Below are positions 5,557 to 8,579 of a DNA stretch of 8,579 nt, piece by piece. Position numbers and translations under genes: made by a program. The notes under the pieces were generated by a model. That model saw only the letters and a list, made by a program, of their open reading frames with translations, did not search any database and had not been told where the DNA came from. The stretch spans positions 1-8,579 of the forward strand of contig JBCDCZ010000196.1 of NCBI GenBank assembly GCA_039180865.1, in the 5' to 3' direction. Origin of the DNA: JBCDCU01 sp039180865. GTDB taxonomy: Bacteria; Pseudomonadota; Alphaproteobacteria; Rhizobiales; JACESI01. Numbering within the stretch: position 1 is the stretch's first letter; each line of letters opens with the position of its first letter.

Positions 5557-6332
5557 CGCTCACCACCGCTTTCAACTGTTGTTTTTTCAATAACCTGTTC
5601 CGTCACCGAAGGGATGACACGGCGGCGGCGTCGAAGCCACCAGACGCCGATCAGATCGAGAATGCCGACAAGCGCCCGGTCGAAGATCCCGTATTTTGAG
5701 GCGCCGAAGCGCCTTGGCCTGTCGAGCACATCGATGAAACGGGTCTCATACCCTTCCCGTACCACAAGGGCAGGCAGAAACCGGTGCCAGTGATCAAAGT
5801 AAGGAAGTGCGAGCCAGACGTCCCGCCGGAAGGCTTTCAGTCCGTTCCCGGAATCGCGCGCATTGTCGTTGAGCATGAACGAGCGCAACCTGTTGGCGAG
5901 ATTGGAAGCAAGCTTTTTGAACGGGCTATCAGTGCGTTTCATGCGCTGGCCAGCGACCATGCCGACTTCGGGACCGCTTTTCTCGAAAATTGAAAGAAGG
6001 TCCGGAATATAAGCCGGATTGTTCTGCCCGTCGCCATCGAGAAGCGTCACAATCTGCCCCCTGGCGGCCAGGAGCCCTGACCTTAAACCGGCACTTTGTC
6101 CGGCGCAGCGGTCATGGGTGAGAAGGCGCAACCATGCGCGGTCCACCATCATATCTTCCACGACCTTGCCTGTTCCGTCCGTCGATCCGTCATCGACCAC
6201 GATCACTTCAAAGGGCGTCGCAAGCTGTGACGGCGAGAGCGCTTCCTCGATCTCATCGATCAGGATTGGAATGTTCTCGGCCTCATCCTTGCAAGGGATG
6301 ATGACGGATAGCGCAAGAGTGTTGTCGGACAT
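5553..6332 (-). CDS. GT2 polyprenyl-phosphate glycosyltransferase (DPM1/ArnC-like)
   Basis: Cytoplasmic-face enzyme expected to transfer a sugar from a nucleotide donor onto a polyprenyl phosphate. The 259 residues begin directly with the GT-A fold. SVIIPCKDEAEN at 9-20 and VVDDGSTDGT at 45-54 bind the nucleotide. LDGDGQNNP at 98-106 supplies the Asp-x-Asp metal site. RDSGNGLKAFRRDV at 159-172 and the R208-x-G-x-S-K-Y214 motif are typical of dolichol-phosphate mannosyltransferase-like enzymes. The C-terminus has only one amphipathic or hydrophobic stretch (219-233) before a run of five Arg, so it lacks the two membrane helices of ArnC proper and probably sits at the membrane surface. AAGG (6339-6342) precedes the ATG, 20 nt after the PAP2 stop. 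The sugar is not determinable; rhizobial RgtE, which makes a polyprenyl-phosphate galacturonic acid donor, is one possible analogue. Confidence 0.88.
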   Translation of the reverse strand: MSDNTLALSVIIPCKDEAENIPILIDEIEEALSPSQLATPFEVIVVDDGSTDGTGKVVEDMMVDRAWLRLLTHDRCAGQSAGLRSGLLAARGQIVTLLDGDGQNNPAYIPDLLSIFEKSGPEVGMVAGQRMKRTDSPFKKLASNLANRLRSFMLNDNARDSGNGLKAFRRDVWLALPYFDHWHRFLPALVVREGYETRFIDVLDRPRRFGASKYGIFDRALVGILDLIGVWWLRRRRRVIPSVTEQVIEKTTVESGGER

Positions 6333-6352
6333 TCAGGGCCTTGTGGGCGTTT

Positions 6353-7336
6353 TTAAAGCTGGCCGGTTTGTTGGGCGCCGGAGGTTTCGGCAGCCGCGTC
6401 AGCATATTCGCCGCGCTTCTTAGCCCCATTGCTTCCTTTCGGCAATTCTTTCGTCCAACTTGTCGTCAATACCACCAATGTGTCGTGGACAAAGGCAGCA
6501 AGTGGCAGGTTAACTCGACGTGGCGCAACAAAAGCATGTGGGCCCGACCGAGCCACACCCTTTTCAAAGCCGAGACGTCTTGCGGCGAAAAAGGAAAGTG
6601 TTCCCCAGGCGAAAAGGGCTCCGAAGGCGAGCCCGGCGACAATGTCGGAAGGGTAATGCGCCCCGACGACGACCCGACTCCATCCAATTATGAGGGCGAT
6701 CGCGACGATCGTCCACACCCAGCGCGGAAAGATGATAACCGCGAAGACGGCAACCGCCCCGATTGTGGTTGAATGGCCGGACGGGAAACTCGCGAATGTG
6801 GATGTGAAGGCGAACGGATCGAAACCGTAGACTCCGACATCGTCCATGAGCTTGGGGCGCGCGCGTCCGATTGCGCGTTTCAAAAGATTGACCGAGATCC
6901 CTGAGATCGCAACCGCTGCAAAGAGTGCTGATGCCTGCCATAAAATCGTTTGGACGCCTGTACGCACTCTCCTGCTCACGCGTCGCCAATCAACGCAGGC
7001 GGCAAGGACCACTGGTACACCGGCCGGCACCAGATACCAGTGCGAGGCACCGAAAACGGTGATTGAGCGAAACGTAACCTTCGCGGCCTCCGGCGTGAGT
7101 ATGCTGAGCGTTTTCGTGAGCGGATCGATCAAGAGAAATGTCATAAGGACCAGGATCCCGTATGCGATCAGCTTGTCAGCCGTAATAAAGGCTGGAAACG
7201 TCGGGATCGTTCTGGAGGGTTTGTTCGCAATCGCTGCAAAGAAGACGCGGGTGTTCAACCCTAAAAGGCCGAGTGCTCTTTGAAGCGGTGCATAGAAAGG
7301 GTCGGACCGCCCCAACGTATCGTCGTCAGGATTCAT
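6353..7336 (-). CDS. PAP2-family membrane phosphatase, LpxE/LpxF-like
   Basis: Integral membrane acid phosphatase with a periplasmic active site. The 327-residue protein shows the full three-part PAP2 signature: K153-x6-R160-P161, P185-S-G-H188, and S220-R221-x5-H227-x3-D231. His188 and His227 are the catalytic pair in this family. About six hydrophobic segments are visible (near 55-71, 101-115, 131-152, 190-203, 206-221 and 232-250). A basic and polar tail of some 75 residues (255-327) makes it longer than most LpxE/LpxF proteins. The substrate could be a lipid A phosphate (1 or 4' position), undecaprenyl pyrophosphate or another lipid phosphate. Its place between two lipid-sugar enzymes favours lipid A. 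The start overlaps the end of the upstream GT-C gene by 11 nt and has no clear ribosome site, which suggests translational coupling. Confidence 0.9.
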   Translation of the reverse strand: MNPDDDTLGRSDPFYAPLQRALGLLGLNTRVFFAAIANKPSRTIPTFPAFITADKLIAYGILVLMTFLLIDPLTKTLSILTPEAAKVTFRSITVFGASHWYLVPAGVPVVLAACVDWRRVSRRVRTGVQTILWQASALFAAVAISGISVNLLKRAIGRARPKLMDDVGVYGFDPFAFTSTFASFPSGHSTTIGAVAVFAVIIFPRWVWTIVAIALIIGWSRVVVGAHYPSDIVAGLAFGALFAWGTLSFFAARRLGFEKGVARSGPHAFVAPRRVNLPLAAFVHDTLVVLTTSWTKELPKGSNGAKKRGEYADAAAETSGAQQTGQL

Positions 7337-8579
7337 TGACGGGGTCCGCTTGACTATCAGGCACCAAATCTTCGACCGGTGTGTCGATCTCAGTTGGGGC
7401 TTCCGGTTCGGTTGGCGCTTCCTCTTCCACCGGGATCACCGCGTTGAACGAGATCGTCAGCCAGTCGCCGCCATTCAGTTTGAAGCCCCGAAAATCCTCG
7501 ATGGGCTTCAACGTAAAGCCCAGCGGCTGGATTGCTTGCGCGAGGCCTCGCCATTTATCCTGTGTCACGAAAACCTGTCGGCACTGGTCTTCGGCAAGAA
7601 GCGGCGCCGCTTCTTCAATCGTCATGAAGCGCATATCAAGCGGTCCGACAAAGGCAAGGCTTGGCTCCGAATAACCGACGGAGAGAACGGATGGCGGCGG
7701 GCAGGTTTCTTCGTTTTCATAGCGCTCCATAATGGCCGCCATTTGGTTGCTGGGCCACAAAACTGTCAGCCTCGGAAAGGTCATTGCGTAGACGCTTGCG
7801 TAAAGCGCGAAGGCCGAGAGCGCCATGAATGCGACCGCATGGCTTGCCCGTCCGGGCCGGGCAAAGAGCCGCCAGGCGACAAGCGCACAAAACGAGGAAA
7901 CGAGCCCGCCAATCAGAACGAAGGGGTCAATGATGCCCTCGAGAAGGACAAGGGCCGCGAGTGCCGCGGTCGCAAGTGCCAACGGTCCCGCGATCCATAA
8001 AAGCCCCAAGCCTCTTATGATCCAATTGCGTCCCGTTATGCCCGAGGCAAGCGCTGCGCCGGTCATGATCGCAAGGGCCGGATAAAGCGGCAGCACATAA
8101 TGCGGGAGCTTCGTCGAAGCGAGTTCAAAGACGACCCAACATGGAACGACCCAGGCAATTGCGAAAAGAACGGGCTTCTTGGTGATGTTCCGGATAATCC
8201 AGGGAAGTGCCGCGAGAAAGAAGATCGATGCGGGCCAGAATGTAAGCGGCATCAAGGCGAGATAAATCCCTGGCGGACCGCCATGGGATTCCTGAACCTG
8301 GGTCACCTTGCCGAGGAAATCGACGAGTCCTGCTTCGACAAAGAAGGCGCCGTCGCTTTTTAAGCCGATTGCAATGAACCAGGGGGCGGCAAGGAGCGCG
8401 CAAAAGGCGATCCCCATCAAAGGGCGCAAGCGTTTCAAAACCCCTATGGAGCGGTCGAAAACCGTCAGGACCAGAAGCGTCGCTCCGGTGACGAGAAGGA
8501 TGACCGGTCCTTTCACGAGAATGCCGCAGGCAATCGCCCCCCAAAAGAGGGCCCAGGGAATGAGCTGAAGCGGTTTTTC
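7326..8579 (-). CDS. ArnT-like GT-C (GT39/GT83 family) membrane glycosyltransferase, 5' end off window
   Basis: Polytopic inner-membrane enzyme expected to take a sugar from a polyprenyl-phosphate donor and attach it to a lipid or glycan at the periplasmic face. The reading frame stays open to the right edge: upstream of the GTG at 8514-8516 it continues as WGAIACGILVKGPVILL, so that GTG is internal. About 417 C-terminal residues are visible. ArnT-like marks are LVKGPV near the edge, AAPWFIAI, HGGPPGIYL, and STKLPHYVLPLYPAL. A soluble C-terminal periplasmic domain contains VGYSEPSLAFVG. The catalytic Asp/Glu of the first periplasmic loop lies in the missing N-terminal half. The last 33 residues form an acidic Pro/Glu/Thr-rich tail. 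The stop codon lies inside the next gene (11-nt overlap). Candidate analogues are ArnT and rhizobial RgtD-type galacturonosyltransferases. Confidence 0.88.
   Translation of the reverse strand, partial: EKPLQLIPWALFWGAIACGILVKGPVILLVTGATLLVLTVFDRSIGVLKRLRPLMGIAFCALLAAPWFIAIGLKSDGAFFVEAGLVDFLGKVTQVQESHGGPPGIYLALMPLTFWPASIFFLAALPWIIRNITKKPVLFAIAWVVPCWVVFELASTKLPHYVLPLYPALAIMTGAALASGITGRNWIIRGLGLLWIAGPLALATAALAALVLLEGIIDPFVLIGGLVSSFCALVAWRLFARPGRASHAVAFMALSAFALYASVYAMTFPRLTVLWPSNQMAAIMERYENEETCPPPSVLSVGYSEPSLAFVGPLDMRFMTIEEAAPLLAEDQCRQVFVTQDKWRGLAQAIQPLGFTLKPIEDFRGFKLNGGDWLTISFNAVIPVEEEAPTEPEAPTEIDTPVEDLVPDSQADPVNES
7393..7422 (-). repeat. Short in-frame tandem repeat in the GT-C gene tail
   Basis: GTTGGGGCTTCC (7393-7404) and GTTGGCGCTTCC (7411-7422), as read on the plus strand, differ at one base and have an 18-bp period. 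They encode the repeated EAPTEP/EAPTEI unit of the acidic C-terminal tail. The repeat looks like a slippage duplication and keeps the frame. Confidence 0.6.

Noticed and set aside
5443..5793. 116-codon plus-strand frame across the GT2/LAB_N junction
   Set aside because: Antisense to two well-supported genes with no protein-like features of its own.
7350..8000. 216-codon plus-strand open frame opposite the GT-C gene
   Set aside because: It lies antisense to a clearly conserved gene, its translation has no recognisable domain or hydrophobic pattern, and it is explained as a shadow of codon bias.
8514..8516. GTG as start codon of the GT-C gene
   Set aside because: The frame stays open to the window edge and the upstream residues continue a membrane helix leading into the KGP motif, so the GTG codes an internal Val.

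Overview
The window reads as a piece of an alphaproteobacterial chromosome, most likely from the order Hyphomicrobiales (the rhizobia, Brucella and Hoeflea group). The evidence is a general L-amino acid transporter operon of the aapJQM type, a cystathionine beta-lyase gene divergent from it, moderately high GC by eye, and tightly packed genes. No rRNA, tRNA, CRISPR array, insertion sequence or phage gene was seen.

Left part (about 1-3705, minus strand): three genes of an aap operon, read right to left. They are aapJ (periplasmic binding protein), aapQ and aapM (the two membrane permeases). The ATPase gene aapP should follow just beyond the left edge. A strong perfect hairpin lies between aapJ and aapQ. 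Such a position usually lets the binding protein be made in excess over the permeases. AapM is longer than the rhizobial protein I remember, with an apparent insert carrying two extra membrane segments.

Middle (3706-5202): an intergenic region of about 300 bp carries the divergent control signals for aapJ (minus) and metC (plus). It holds a spaced inverted repeat, a 19-bp-period direct repeat and overlapping promoter-like hexamers. metC encodes a PLP-dependent cystathionine beta-lyase (methionine biosynthesis). It ends 21 bp from a convergent gene, and a terminator-like hairpin for metC lies inside that neighbour's 3' end.

Right part (5224-8579, minus strand): a four-gene, tightly coupled operon for modifying a membrane glycolipid. 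In transcription order it contains an ArnT-like GT-C glycosyltransferase (5' part off the right edge), a PAP2 phosphatase with a complete catalytic signature, a DPM1/ArnC-like GT2 polyprenyl-phosphate glycosyltransferase, and a small LAB_N membrane protein. A coherent model is that GT2 makes a polyprenyl-phosphate sugar, LAB_N helps that step or moves the product, PAP2 removes a phosphate from lipid A or from a lipid carrier, and the GT-C enzyme attaches the sugar on the periplasmic side. This resembles the rhizobial replacement of the lipid A 4'-phosphate by galacturonic acid, but sugar and acceptor cannot be read from sequence.

Most of the window is recognisable core metabolism and transport. 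The lipid-modification operon is the part most likely to hold something not fully described.
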